A DNA stretch of 11,742 bases, taken from contig JASHTE010000166.1 in the NCBI GenBank assembly GCA_030040695.1, positions 1 to 11,742 on the forward strand. Reading direction: 5' to 3'. This document shows positions 1 to 7,573 of this stretch, one piece after another. Source of the DNA: Vulcanimicrobiota bacterium. GTDB taxonomy: Bacteria > Vulcanimicrobiota > Vulcanimicrobiia > Vulcanimicrobiales > Vulcanimicrobiaceae. Each line of letters starts with the position of its first letter. Positions within the stretch are counted from its first letter, which is position 1. Made by a program: the position numbers and the translations under genes. The notes below the pieces were generated by a model, which worked only from the letters and a program-made list of their open reading frames with translations, was not told the origin of the DNA and did no database searches.

Positions 1-10
1 AGAGCGCTAA
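1..10 (+). other. Possible last codons of an upstream gene (ftsL position)
   Basis: Ten bases precede the first gene. Read in one frame they give GAG CGC TAA, so a stop codon directly abuts the ATG of ftsI. In dcw clusters ftsL or a similar small membrane protein gene usually lies here, and such tight spacing fits the rest of the operon. Ten bases cannot identify a gene, so this is only a hint. The same TAA is in frame with ftsI and rules out any longer ftsI start. Confidence 0.25.
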
Positions 11-1750
11 ATGCACAAGCGGCTCTTCTCGCGTGTGGCACCGCTGCGCGCGAAGCTCTTCTTCTATTTCTGTTTCGCGGTCGCGCTCTTTCTCGTGTGG
101 CGTCTCTACGATGTGCAAGTGTTGCGCGGACCGGTGTTTGCGCGCGCTGCCCTCGACCAGCGCGAACGCCTGGTCACCATCTCGGGGCACCGCGGCTCGA
201 TCCTCGATCGCGACGGTAACGAGTTCGTGCGCTCGTTACCATCGGAGTCGATCTACGTCGATCCGCAAGACGTCGAGAACGTCGCCACGACCGTTGCTCG
301 CCTGAGCGCGATTATCGGCCCTCTCGAGCCGCAATCGGTCGAGCTCCTCCACGACCCGCGCGCGCAGTTCGTCTACATTGCGCGCAAAGTTCCGCACGAT
401 ATTGCGGAACGCGTCGAGTCGCTCGATCTGCCCGGCGTCGGCGTCGAACCGGAGGTCACCGGAAGGCGGATCGACACCGTCGGGACGCTCGCGTCGACGG
501 TGATCGGCTACGTCGGCATCGACGAGAACGGGCTCGCGGGCGTGGAGTATTCGTACGATGACGTGCTACGCGGCGTTTTCGGAAAAGTGCTCGTGCAGGT
601 GGACGATCTCGGGCGACCTATCCCGCTTGCGCGCGAGTCGGTTGTGAAGCCGCCGAAAGACGGCGTCTCGGTCGAGCTCGCACTCGACTCGTACCTGCAG
701 TTCGTTGCGGAAGAGGCGCTCGCCGAGCAGATGCAACGCTATCATGCGCGCGACGGCACCGTCATCGTGATGAATCCGTGGACCGGCGAAGTGCTCGCGA
801 TAGCAAACCTGCCGGACTTCGACCCCAATCAATGGGATCGCGCGTCGGCGCAGGCACAGGACGATCGCGCGGTGATGGATGCGTACGAGCCGGGCTCGAC
901 GTACAAGCTCGTCACCGCCGCCGCCGCATTGGAGTCCCGGCGCGTTACCCTCACGTCGCGTTTCCCGGCGCGCAACGAGATCATGGTAGGCGGCTGGACG
1001 ATCCACAACGCGGAGGACGGCTTCATGCCGAACACCGGCTCGAGCGAGACGCTCGAGCAGATCGTCGAGTATTCGCATAACGTCGGCGCGGCAGAGGTGG
1101 GGATGCACGTCGGCGCCTCGGCGTTCTACGCGATGGAGCAGCGCGCGGGCTTTGGCGAGCCGACCGGAGTGGGATTGGCAGGGGAGAATCCGGGAATCGT
1201 GCCGCCCCCGGCGCAGTGGAGCGCCCCGTCGCTGGCGACGATGTCGTTCGGTCAAGGCGTTGCGGTGACGCCGATCGCGCTGACGCGATACTATTGCGCG
1301 ATCGCGAACGGCGGGCTCTTGATGAAGCCGCTGCTCGTCCGCGCGTACGTGGATACCTCGGGGAATGTGGCGGAGCGGTTCGGCCCGCAGGTCGTGCGGC
1401 GGGTCTTCTCGCCGGAGATCGCGGCGACGCTGCGCGGTTTCCTCCGGGATGTCGTGCTGCACGGGACGGGCGACCCAACGGCGCAGATTCCCGGCTACAC
1501 GACCGCCGGCAAAACCGGAACCGCGCAGATCGTCGAGAATGGAGAGTACGAGCCGGGAGCGTACTCGGCGTCGTTCATCGGTATGATTCCCTACGAGCAT
1601 CCGCGCTACGTCATCTACGTGAAAATCGATCGCCCGATCGGCGCCTACTATGGCAGCATCGTCGCGGCGCCGGTTTTCACGCGAATTGCGCGGGCCGCGA
1701 TGATACGGGACGGCATCACGCCGGCGCGACCGCTCGCGGCCATGCCTTGA
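11..1750 (+). CDS. ftsI: Septal peptidoglycan transpeptidase FtsI (class B PBP, PBP3-like)
   Basis: This is a monofunctional class B penicillin-binding protein that cross-links stem peptides during septum synthesis, working with FtsW outside the membrane. The 579-residue product has a short cytoplasmic N-terminus, one membrane segment at about residues 13-31, then a PBP dimerisation domain (about 50-210) with the RGSILDRDG motif at 61-69. The transpeptidase domain carries all three active-site motifs: STYK at 296-299 (nucleophile S296), SHN at 355-357 and KTG at 501-503. There is no C-terminal PASTA domain, unlike many Gram-positive homologues. An in-frame TAA at 8-10 makes ATG 11 the furthest upstream start. 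Its TGA overlaps the TTG start of murE. Position first in ftsI-murE-murF supports FtsI rather than the elongation paralogue MrdA. Confidence 0.97.
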   Translation: MHKRLFSRVAPLRAKLFFYFCFAVALFLVWRLYDVQVLRGPVFARAALDQRERLVTISGHRGSILDRDGNEFVRSLPSESIYVDPQDVENVATTVARLSAIIGPLEPQSVELLHDPRAQFVYIARKVPHDIAERVESLDLPGVGVEPEVTGRRIDTVGTLASTVIGYVGIDENGLAGVEYSYDDVLRGVFGKVLVQVDDLGRPIPLARESVVKPPKDGVSVELALDSYLQFVAEEALAEQMQRYHARDGTVIVMNPWTGEVLAIANLPDFDPNQWDRASAQAQDDRAVMDAYEPGSTYKLVTAAAALESRRVTLTSRFPARNEIMVGGWTIHNAEDGFMPNTGSSETLEQIVEYSHNVGAAEVGMHVGASAFYAMEQRAGFGEPTGVGLAGENPGIVPPPAQWSAPSLATMSFGQGVAVTPIALTRYYCAIANGGLLMKPLLVRAYVDTSGNVAERFGPQVVRRVFSPEIAATLRGFLRDVVLHGTGDPTAQIPGYTTAGKTGTAQIVENGEYEPGAYSASFIGMIPYEHPRYVIYVKIDRPIGAYYGSIVAAPVFTRIARAAMIRDGITPARPLAAMP

Positions 1751-3207
1751 ACGCGCCGAGGAGCGTCGCACTCGCGTCGCTCCTGCGCCGCCTGCCGAAT
1801 GCGACGGTACTCCACGCCAATCCTCATCTCGAGATCCGCGGTATCGTTACCGATTCGCGTCGTGTCGAGCCCGGCATGCTCTTTGTTGCGCTGCGCGGCG
1901 AGCGCGCCGACGGGCACGACTTCATCGCACGAGCCGTCTCGCGCGGAGCGGCGGCTGTCGTCGTGGAGCGCGACCGCGGTATCGATGCTCCTGCGGGAAC
2001 GCCGGTCATTCGGGTCGAGCACGCACGCCGCGCGCTCTCTGCGCTTGCGGCGGCGTTCTACGGCGACCCGTCGCGAGATCTCACCGTGATCGGCGTCACC
2101 GGAACGAACGGAAAGACGACGACGACGCGGATGCTCTCTGCAATCGCGCAGAGCGCGGGCATACCGTGTGCCGTCATCGGCACGATCGGCGCCGAGTTTG
2201 CGGGACAGGAATGGCAGCTTGCGCAGACGACGCCGCTCCCCGAGGAGCTCCATGCGCTGCTCGCGCGCGTGCGCGACGCAGGGGCGCGCGCCGTGGCGAT
2301 GGAGGTAAGCTCCCACGCGCTCGCACTCGACCGCGTCGCCGACATCCACTTCGCCTGTGGCGTGCTGACGAATGTGACGCGCGATCATCTCGACTTCCAC
2401 GGAACCGTCGAATCGTATGCGACCGCGAAGCGTGCGCTCTTCGAGATGAGCTCCGCCGCGGTGCTCAACGTGGATGACGAGCACGGCGCCCGCTGGGCCA
2501 CGGAGCTCCATGGCCGCAAGCGCGTGCTCACCTATGCGATGCGCGGCCCCGCGAACGTCGTTGCTCGCGACGTCGTGCTTCGTCCGGACGGCAGCAGGTT
2601 CGTCGTTGGCGACACCGTCTACGAGCTCGCGCTTCCAGCACGCTTCAACGTCGAGAACGCACTTGCGGCGATCGGCGCGGCGCGGACGCTGGATGTCGAC
2701 GATGCGACGAGCGCGCGCGCCTTGCGCTACGTAACGCGCGTCGCTGGGCGCATGGAGCGCGTCGGTGACGGCGACGTTCACGTCTTCGTCGACTACGCGC
2801 ACACGCCGGACGCGCTCGAGCAGAGCTTGCGCGCGGTGCGCGATTTCGCACAAAGAAGGGTCGCGGTCGTCTTCGGTTGCGGCGGCGACCGAGATCGCGG
2901 AAAGCGGCCGCAGATGGGCGAGGTCGCGGCGAGGCTGGCCGACCGCATCTACGTGACCAACGACAACCCGCGCAGCGAGGATCCGAAAGCGATTGCGCGC
3001 GAGATCGTCGCAGGAATGGGGACGACACCGCACACCCTCGAGCTCGACCGCCGCCGCGCGATCGAACGCGCGATACTCGAGGCGAGCGCGGGTGACGTAG
3101 TGCTCGTCGCCGGGAAGGGGCACGAGGCGTACCAAATCATCGGCGAGCAGAGGTATCCTTTCGACGACGCGGCGGTTGCACGCGAGGCACTGGCGCAGCG
3201 CTCGTGA
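1747..3207 (+). CDS. murE: UDP-MurNAc-L-Ala-D-Glu:meso-diaminopimelate ligase MurE
   Basis: This cytoplasmic ATP-dependent Mur ligase adds the third stem-peptide residue. The 486-residue product is of normal length. The N-terminal domain has TDSRRV at 35-40 and FVALRGER at 46-53. The central ATPase has the P-loop GTNGKTTTT at 119-127, TTP at 161-163, EVSSHAL at 186-192, DHLDFHG at 213-219 and the probable carbamylated lysine K228. The C-terminal domain has GRMERV at 334-339, DYAHTPDAL at 349-357 and DNPRSEDP at 406-413. DNPR is the known signature of enzymes that select meso-DAP rather than lysine. No ATG fits. The start chosen is TTG 1747, which overlaps the ftsI stop as TTGA. The next in-frame ATG, at 1876, would delete the TDSRRV motif. 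No Shine-Dalgarno sequence is visible, so coupling to ftsI is inferred. Confidence 0.95.
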   Translation: MNAPRSVALASLLRRLPNATVLHANPHLEIRGIVTDSRRVEPGMLFVALRGERADGHDFIARAVSRGAAAVVVERDRGIDAPAGTPVIRVEHARRALSALAAAFYGDPSRDLTVIGVTGTNGKTTTTRMLSAIAQSAGIPCAVIGTIGAEFAGQEWQLAQTTPLPEELHALLARVRDAGARAVAMEVSSHALALDRVADIHFACGVLTNVTRDHLDFHGTVESYATAKRALFEMSSAAVLNVDDEHGARWATELHGRKRVLTYAMRGPANVVARDVVLRPDGSRFVVGDTVYELALPARFNVENALAAIGAARTLDVDDATSARALRYVTRVAGRMERVGDGDVHVFVDYAHTPDALEQSLRAVRDFAQRRVAVVFGCGGDRDRGKRPQMGEVAARLADRIYVTNDNPRSEDPKAIAREIVAGMGTTPHTLELDRRRAIERAILEASAGDVVLVAGKGHEAYQIIGEQRYPFDDAAVAREALAQRS

Positions 3208-4592
3208 GAATCCCCATGGACGTTGCGGTCGCAGCAACGGGAGCCCGCGTGTTCGATGCACAACGTGCGCCCGCGTCGCTGCGCGTCGTCACCGACACGC
3301 GTACGCTTCAGCCAGGGGAGGCGTTCCTCGCGTTGCGCGGCGAGCGCTTCGATGGACACGAGTACACGGCGCAGGCCGTCGACGCGGGCGCCTCGGCGTT
3401 GATTCTCGATCGCGAGAGCGCTCGCGTTCCCGGAGTTGCGACGCTCCTCGTTTCCGAGACGCTTTCCGCGTACATGGCACTCGCCGCGGCGGCACGCGAG
3501 CGCTTTCAGGGACGTGTCGTGGCGATAACCGGGAGTACCGGCAAGACGACGACGAAGGCGCTGCTGGCACAACTGCTCGAGCGGCGGTACCCCGGGCGTG
3601 TGCTCGTCGCCCCGGCAAACGAGAACAACGAGATCGGCGTCGCGAAGCTGCTCCTTGCGGCGGAGAGCGACCAGGAGGTCCTCATTGCCGAGATGGGGGC
3701 GCGCAAGTACGGCGACGTTGCCATACTCGTCGCGATGGCGCAGCCGCAGATCGGCGTGCTCACGAATATCGGCGATGCGCACCTCGAGATCATGGGCTCG
3801 CGCGAGCGCCTCGAAGAGACGAAGTGGGGAATCTTCTCGCTCGGCGCGCGCGCGATTCTCAATCTCTCCGACGAGGCCTCACGCCGGCGCGCGGAGTCGC
3901 TCTCGCAGGCGCCGCACTGGTTCTCGGCGAGCGAGCGTGTGCCACAGGTCCCCGCCGAAGCGCGGGTATGTGCAGTCGTCGGCCGTAACGAGCTGCTGCT
4001 CGGCGATGCATCCGGCAAGACGGAGGCTCACGCGATCGACGTGCGGCTTCCCGGCGCGCACAACCGCGCGAACCTTGCGGCAGCCCTCGCCGCCGCGCTC
4101 GACCTCGGCGCTCCCGTAGAGATGCTCGTCGCCGCCATCCCGTTTCTCGAGCTTCCGGAAGGGCGCTTTCAGCGGATCGCGTTGCCGGATGGGCCTCGCC
4201 TGATCTACGATGCGTACAACGCAAGCGCATCGGGCACGATCGCATCGCTCGAAGCCTTCGGTGCGGAAGATGCACCGCGCCGTATCGCGGTGCTCGGCGG
4301 AATGGCGGAGCTCGGCGAGGAGTCCGAGGCGATGCACGAACGCGCCGGAGAAGAGGCTGCGAAAGTCGTCGACTGGCTGCTCGCGGGTGGGGAGCTTGCA
4401 GCGGCGCTCGCTCGCGGAGCGGCGCGCGGCGGTCTTCCAAAGGAGCGCATCGTGACGTACGCGACGAATCACGAAGTTGTGCAATGGCTGCGCGAGCATA
4501 CGCGGCGCGACGATCTCGTATTGCTCAAGGGCTCCCGCAAATACAGGTTGGAAGAGATCGTCGAGGAGCTTAGGGGCTCCAACGAGTCGTGA
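3204..4592 (+). CDS. murF: UDP-MurNAc-tripeptide:D-Ala-D-Ala ligase MurF
   Basis: MurF attaches D-Ala-D-Ala to the UDP-MurNAc-tripeptide and completes the cytoplasmic precursor. The 462-residue product shows the full Mur ligase layout: TDTRTLQPGEAFLALRGER at 30-48, P-loop ITGSTGKTTTK at 108-118, the MurF-typical NENNEIGV at 139-146, EMGA at 163-166, TNIGDAHLE at 187-195, YDAYNAS at 335-341, VLGGMAELG at 363-371 and LLKGSR at 440-445. The usual motif is DxYNAN/SP followed by S-M; here it reads NASASGTI, a mild departure. The N-terminal domain closely resembles that of neighbouring MurE, as expected of paralogues. The start is GTG 3204, sharing GTGA with the murE stop; ATG 3216 is a possible later start. 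Its own stop is also GTGA, shared with the next gene. Confidence 0.95.
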   Translation: MRIPMDVAVAATGARVFDAQRAPASLRVVTDTRTLQPGEAFLALRGERFDGHEYTAQAVDAGASALILDRESARVPGVATLLVSETLSAYMALAAAARERFQGRVVAITGSTGKTTTKALLAQLLERRYPGRVLVAPANENNEIGVAKLLLAAESDQEVLIAEMGARKYGDVAILVAMAQPQIGVLTNIGDAHLEIMGSRERLEETKWGIFSLGARAILNLSDEASRRRAESLSQAPHWFSASERVPQVPAEARVCAVVGRNELLLGDASGKTEAHAIDVRLPGAHNRANLAAALAAALDLGAPVEMLVAAIPFLELPEGRFQRIALPDGPRLIYDAYNASASGTIASLEAFGAEDAPRRIAVLGGMAELGEESEAMHERAGEEAAKVVDWLLAGGELAAALARGAARGGLPKERIVTYATNHEVVQWLREHTRRDDLVLLKGSRKYRLEEIVEELRGSNES

Positions 4593-5302
4593 TACGACCG
4601 CTTGCCGTGCGGCGCACTGGGCTGCCGCGCGGGCTCGTCGCCATTCCCGTTCGCATTGCGCTCGTGCGACCAGGCGACGATCTCGCACAGATCGTTACCG
4701 ACGGCGTACGCGGAATCGCTCGCTCCGGCGACGTCATCGCCGTCTCCGAGACGGCGGTCGCGATCGCACAAGGACGGCTCGTTCCCGCGGAGTACGTGCG
4801 CCCTTCGCGCCTCGCATATGCGCTCGCGCGCCGAGCGGGTCCGCTCGCGACGATGAATCAGCCGGAGTCGGTGCAGCTCGTCATCGATCGAGTGGGCTCG
4901 CGCAAGGTGCTTTACGCTGCGGCGATGCACCTCGTCGGCAGATTACGCGGGCAGCGCGGCGTCTTTTACGAGATCATGGGCGATGCGATCACCGCGATCG
5001 ACGGCTATACAGGAACGATGCCGCCGTACGAGCGCGCAATCGTGCTCGCTCCGCGTGAACCCGACGTCTTTGCCGGAGAAGTGACGCGGCGCAGCGGCAT
5101 TGCCTGTGCCGTCGTCGACGCAAACGACCTCGAGAAAGCAAAGGTCTTGGGTTCGAGCAAAGACATCGATCGCGCAACGGTCGAACTCGCCTTGCTCGGT
5201 AACCCGCACGGCAACGCCGACGAGCAGACGCCGATCGTCGTACTGAAGTGGCGCGGCGACGGAGAGAATCCGCTTCTGCAGCGAGCGGGGCGAGCAAAGT
5301 GA
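4589..5302 (+). CDS. CofE-like protein (F420-0:gamma-glutamyl ligase family, divergent), function unknown
   Basis: The 237-residue product resembles the F420-0:gamma-glutamyl ligase (CofE/FbiB) family, whose characterised members add glutamates to coenzyme F420. Support lies in the start of the domain: IPVRIALVRPGDDLAQIV at 19-36, SGDVIAVSETAVAIAQGRLV at 46-65, then VRPSRLAYALAR and a PESVQLVID segment. The later CofE motifs I would expect, an NAGID-SN-like stretch and an SDTxGR-like stretch, are absent. Instead it has DGYTGTMPPYERAIVLAP (138-155), AVVDANDLEKAKVLGSS (174-190) and NPHGNADEQTPIVVL (205-219). From memory these match uncharacterised cyanobacterial proteins of the same name, where this region follows an N-terminal membrane part that is missing here. 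There is no signal peptide or clear membrane helix. The gene shares GTGA with murF upstream and mraY downstream, so it looks co-translated with precursor enzymes. The weak AGGGG at 4572-4576 is 12 bases before the GTG. True substrate unknown. Confidence 0.75.
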   Translation: MIRPLAVRRTGLPRGLVAIPVRIALVRPGDDLAQIVTDGVRGIARSGDVIAVSETAVAIAQGRLVPAEYVRPSRLAYALARRAGPLATMNQPESVQLVIDRVGSRKVLYAAAMHLVGRLRGQRGVFYEIMGDAITAIDGYTGTMPPYERAIVLAPREPDVFAGEVTRRSGIACAVVDANDLEKAKVLGSSKDIDRATVELALLGNPHGNADEQTPIVVLKWRGDGENPLLQRAGRAK

Positions 5303-6264
5303 GTGCAGGCTCGTTCACCCTGCTCGGCATGGAGGTCGTGCTGGGATTTCTCGTTGCCGCCATCGCCGGCTGGGCATTGCTGCAGCTCCTGCCGCGCTAC
5401 GCGCTACGCCAAACGGCATACGAGGACGCGCCGGAGAGCCATCGCAGCAAGACCGGAACGCCGACGATGGGGGGCATCGCGATCCTCGCTGCGATCGCCT
5501 GCGCGGGGTTCCTAGCGCACGACGCGGCGGCGCGAGCGCTCTTCGTGCTCGTCTTCGGATGCGCCGGAGTTGGTTTCATCGACGATCTCATCGGCATCCG
5601 GAGCGGCACAAACGCCGGCCTGCGTGCGCGCACGAAGTTTCTCGCGACCGCGGTCTTCGCGGCGACCTTCATGCGCATGCTTCCTCCGACGGCCTACACC
5701 ATCGTTCACGCACCGCACTTCGAGCTCGCCGTGCCGTATTGGCTTTGGCTCGTCTTGGGGATTCTCGCGATCACCGGTGCGGCGCACGCCGTCAACCTCA
5801 CCGATGGACTCGACGGCCTTGCGGCCGGCTCGCTCGTCCCTCCCCTCTACGTTTTTTGGGCGCTCGGGATGGTTGCCGGCGCCGGGCTGCACGAGTGGCC
5901 CACGGTCGTCGCTTTCGCAATCGGCGGGTGTCTTGGTTTTCTCGTCTACAATCTGCACCCCGCGCGCATGTTCATGGGCGATACCGGCTCACTGGCGCTC
6001 GGCGCGCTTCTCGCCGCTGCGGCGATTCTCGACGGCGAGATGCTCTTGCTCGTCGTCGCCGGCGGCCTCTTCGTCGCGGAGGCACTCTCGGTGATGCTGC
6101 AAGTGGTCTACTTCAAGCTCACCGGCGGACGCCGCATCTTTTTGATGAGCCCGCTCCATCACCACTTCGAGCTCGCGGGATGGCAGGAGCGCACGGTGAC
6201 GCTGCGCTTCTGGCTCGCGTCACTGCTCTGTTCCGTGGTAGGATGGATCATTGGGAATTTGTGA
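5299..6264 (+). CDS. mraY: Phospho-MurNAc-pentapeptide translocase MraY
   Basis: MraY transfers phospho-MurNAc-pentapeptide to undecaprenyl phosphate, making lipid I in the cytoplasmic membrane. The 321-residue polytopic protein has about ten hydrophobic segments and all family motifs: HRSKTGTPTMGG at 48-59, the DD pair D95-D96 in FIDDL, NLTDGLDGLA at 166-175 (D169, D172), NLHPARMFMGDTGS at 218-231 (D228) and the MraY-specific PLHHHFE at 285-291. The open frame extends to 5248, but those residues (charged, Arg-rich) lie inside the upstream gene. GTG 5299 is chosen because it shares GTGA with that gene's stop and leaves a family-typical N-terminus. ATG 5329 is a less likely alternative. A run of G at 5287-5290 is the only ribosome-binding-like signal. 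Confidence 0.96.
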   Translation: MSAGSFTLLGMEVVLGFLVAAIAGWALLQLLPRYALRQTAYEDAPESHRSKTGTPTMGGIAILAAIACAGFLAHDAAARALFVLVFGCAGVGFIDDLIGIRSGTNAGLRARTKFLATAVFAATFMRMLPPTAYTIVHAPHFELAVPYWLWLVLGILAITGAAHAVNLTDGLDGLAAGSLVPPLYVFWALGMVAGAGLHEWPTVVAFAIGGCLGFLVYNLHPARMFMGDTGSLALGALLAAAAILDGEMLLLVVAGGLFVAEALSVMLQVVYFKLTGGRRIFLMSPLHHHFELAGWQERTVTLRFWLASLLCSVVGWIIGNL

Positions 6265-6278
6265 CGCAGCTTCGATGA
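6261..6278 (+). other. Five-codon mini-ORF bridging mraY and murD
   Basis: The frame GTG ACG CAG CTT CGA TGA (MTQLR) fills the mraY-murD junction. Its GTG overlaps the mraY stop as GTGA, and its TGA overlaps the murD ATG as ATGA (6275-6278). A ribosome ending mraY could in principle restart here, stop and restart at murD. This reproduces at both ends the 4-base overlaps seen elsewhere in the operon. Translation is not shown; the arrangement may be chance. Confidence 0.3.
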
Positions 6279-7573
6279 ATGGCCGTGTTCTCGTCATCGG
6301 TCTCGGGAAGAGCGGCCTCGCGAGCGTGGCGGCGCTGCGCGAGCGGGGCGCAGATGTCGTCGCGACTGACGAAAAAGACCGCGACGCGTTGAGCGCCGCG
6401 ATCGCGGCGGTCGAGGCACATGGTGCGCGCTTCGTGCCACCGCAGAACCTCCCCGGTGATGCATCGCTCGCGATTCTCTCACCGGGAATTCCGCCGAGTT
6501 CGGCGCTTGCGCAGCGCGTGCGCGGCCTCGGCATTCCCACTATCGGTGAGGTAGAGCTCGCCTATCGCCTCTCCCCGGCACCGATGATCGCGGTAACGGG
6601 AACGAAGGGCAAGTCGACAACGACGGCGCTCATCGCGCACCTGCTGCGCGCATGTGGGCGCGACGCGTTCGCGGGCGGTAATCTTGGCGAGCCGCTCGTG
6701 AGCGTCGTCGCGCGGGCGCGCCCCGGATCGTGGGTGGTCGCCGAGCTCTCCTCGTTTCAACTCGAGACGATCGAGACGCTCCGGCCGCGCATCTCGGTGC
6801 TGCTCAACATCCTACCCGACCACCTCGATCGGTACTCTTCAATTGAAGAGTACGCCGAGGCGAAGTTTCGCATCTTCGAAAACCAGGGGGCAGGCGACAC
6901 GATCGTGCTCGACCGCGACGACCCGCGCCTGCTCGCGCTGGAAGGGCGCTTCGCGCGTGCAGGGTGCTCCGCCCAGCGACTCTGGTACTCGGCCCGCGAG
7001 CAGTTCTCGTTCATCGATCGGGGCGACGTTCCGCTCCGGGGCGAACATAACTACTGCAACGCAATGGCAGCGGTGCTCGCTGCCGTCGCTGCGGGCTGCG
7101 ATCCGGCGGCGATACGAGAGGCGCTGCGGAGCTTTCAGCCGCTCGGGCATCGCTTGCAACCCGTTGTCGAGATCGACGGCGTTCTCTACGTCGACGACTC
7201 GAAGGCAACGACACCGGCAGCGACGGTTGCGGCGCTCGAGTCCTTTACGCAACCCGTGGTCCTCATCGCCGGCGGGCGGGAGAAGGGCACGGAGCTCGGC
7301 GAGCTTGGTGCCGCGATCTCGCGCCGCGCAAAGGCGCTCGTCGCGATCGGAGAGTCGGCGCAGAAGCTAAGAGCCGTTGCGCGGGACGTGCACGGCGAGA
7401 GTGCCGCATCCATCGAGGAGGCTGTGGAGCGCGCACGGCGTCTCGCCGCAGCGGGTGATGTAGTGCTGCTCTCGCCGGCCTGCGCGTCGTTCGACATGTT
7501 CTCCTCGGCTGAGGAGCGTGGCGAGCGCTTCACGCATGCGGTGCACCTAATTGCGGACGGCGCGCGTGCTTAA
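6275..7573 (+). CDS. murD: UDP-MurNAc-L-Ala:D-glutamate ligase MurD
   Basis: MurD adds D-glutamate to UDP-MurNAc-L-alanine in the cytoplasm. The 432-residue product has a Rossmann-like N-terminal domain with GLGKSG at 9-14 and LSPGIP at 68-73. The ATPase domain has GTKGKSTTT at 109-117, NLGEP at 136-140, ELSSFQLE at 157-164, LNILPDHLDRY at 177-187 and the probable carbamylated K197. The C-terminal domain has GEHN at 256-259, HRLQ at 292-295, VDDSKATTP at 306-314 and LSPACASFDMF at 399-409. ATG 6275 is chosen, 10 bases after the mraY stop; an in-frame TTG at 6251 would add eight residues (MGICDAAS) with no family support. There is no clear ribosome binding site. A perfect 22-bp palindrome lies inside the gene at residues 187-193. 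Confidence 0.96.
   Translation: MNGRVLVIGLGKSGLASVAALRERGADVVATDEKDRDALSAAIAAVEAHGARFVPPQNLPGDASLAILSPGIPPSSALAQRVRGLGIPTIGEVELAYRLSPAPMIAVTGTKGKSTTTALIAHLLRACGRDAFAGGNLGEPLVSVVARARPGSWVVAELSSFQLETIETLRPRISVLLNILPDHLDRYSSIEEYAEAKFRIFENQGAGDTIVLDRDDPRLLALEGRFARAGCSAQRLWYSAREQFSFIDRGDVPLRGEHNYCNAMAAVLAAVAAGCDPAAIREALRSFQPLGHRLQPVVEIDGVLYVDDSKATTPAATVAALESFTQPVVLIAGGREKGTELGELGAAISRRAKALVAIGESAQKLRAVARDVHGESAASIEEAVERARRLAAAGDVVLLSPACASFDMFSSAEERGERFTHAVHLIADGARA
6832..6853. repeat. Perfect 22-bp palindrome inside murD
   Basis: Bases 6832-6842 (GTACTCTTCAA) are followed at once by their exact reverse complement (TTGAAGAGTAC). The symmetry breaks at the next pair out (G6831/G6854). As RNA it could form a 9-bp stem with an AAUU loop. 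It encodes Tyr-Ser-Ser-Ile-Glu-Glu-Tyr through TCT, TCA, ATT and GAA codons, which are uncommon in this GC-rich gene. A role as a protein-binding site or mRNA hairpin is possible but not shown. Confidence 0.85.

Noticed and set aside
1038..1058. Hairpin with a 9-bp perfect stem and 3-base loop in ftsI
   Set aside because: It consists of GCTCGAGCG repeats, typical of this GC-rich codon usage. With all loop sizes allowed, about one such hairpin is expected by chance. It sits mid-gene with no T-run.
1216..1746. Upstream extension of the murE frame into ftsI
   Set aside because: An ATG at 1216 keeps the frame open, but the added residues are Arg/Asp-rich frame-shadow sequence of ftsI. MurE homology begins just after TTG 1747.
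1648..3261. Minus-strand open frame of 537 codons opposite ftsI and murE
   Set aside because: It lies wholly opposite well-supported genes and its product is Arg/His-rich with no recognisable domain. Such antisense frames are expected in GC-rich coding DNA with strong third-position bias. The same applies to 566-1771, 2949-3782 and 3879-4688 on the minus strand.
5248..5298. Upstream extension of the mraY frame
   Set aside because: The 17 added residues are charged and lie inside the CofE-like gene. The GTG at 5299 in the GTGA overlap is the better start.
6394..6409. 16-bp perfect palindrome in murD centred on GCGATCGC
   Set aside because: It encodes Ala-Ala-Ile-Ala-Ala with the preferred codons, and a 16-bp palindrome is not rare in this much GC-rich DNA.
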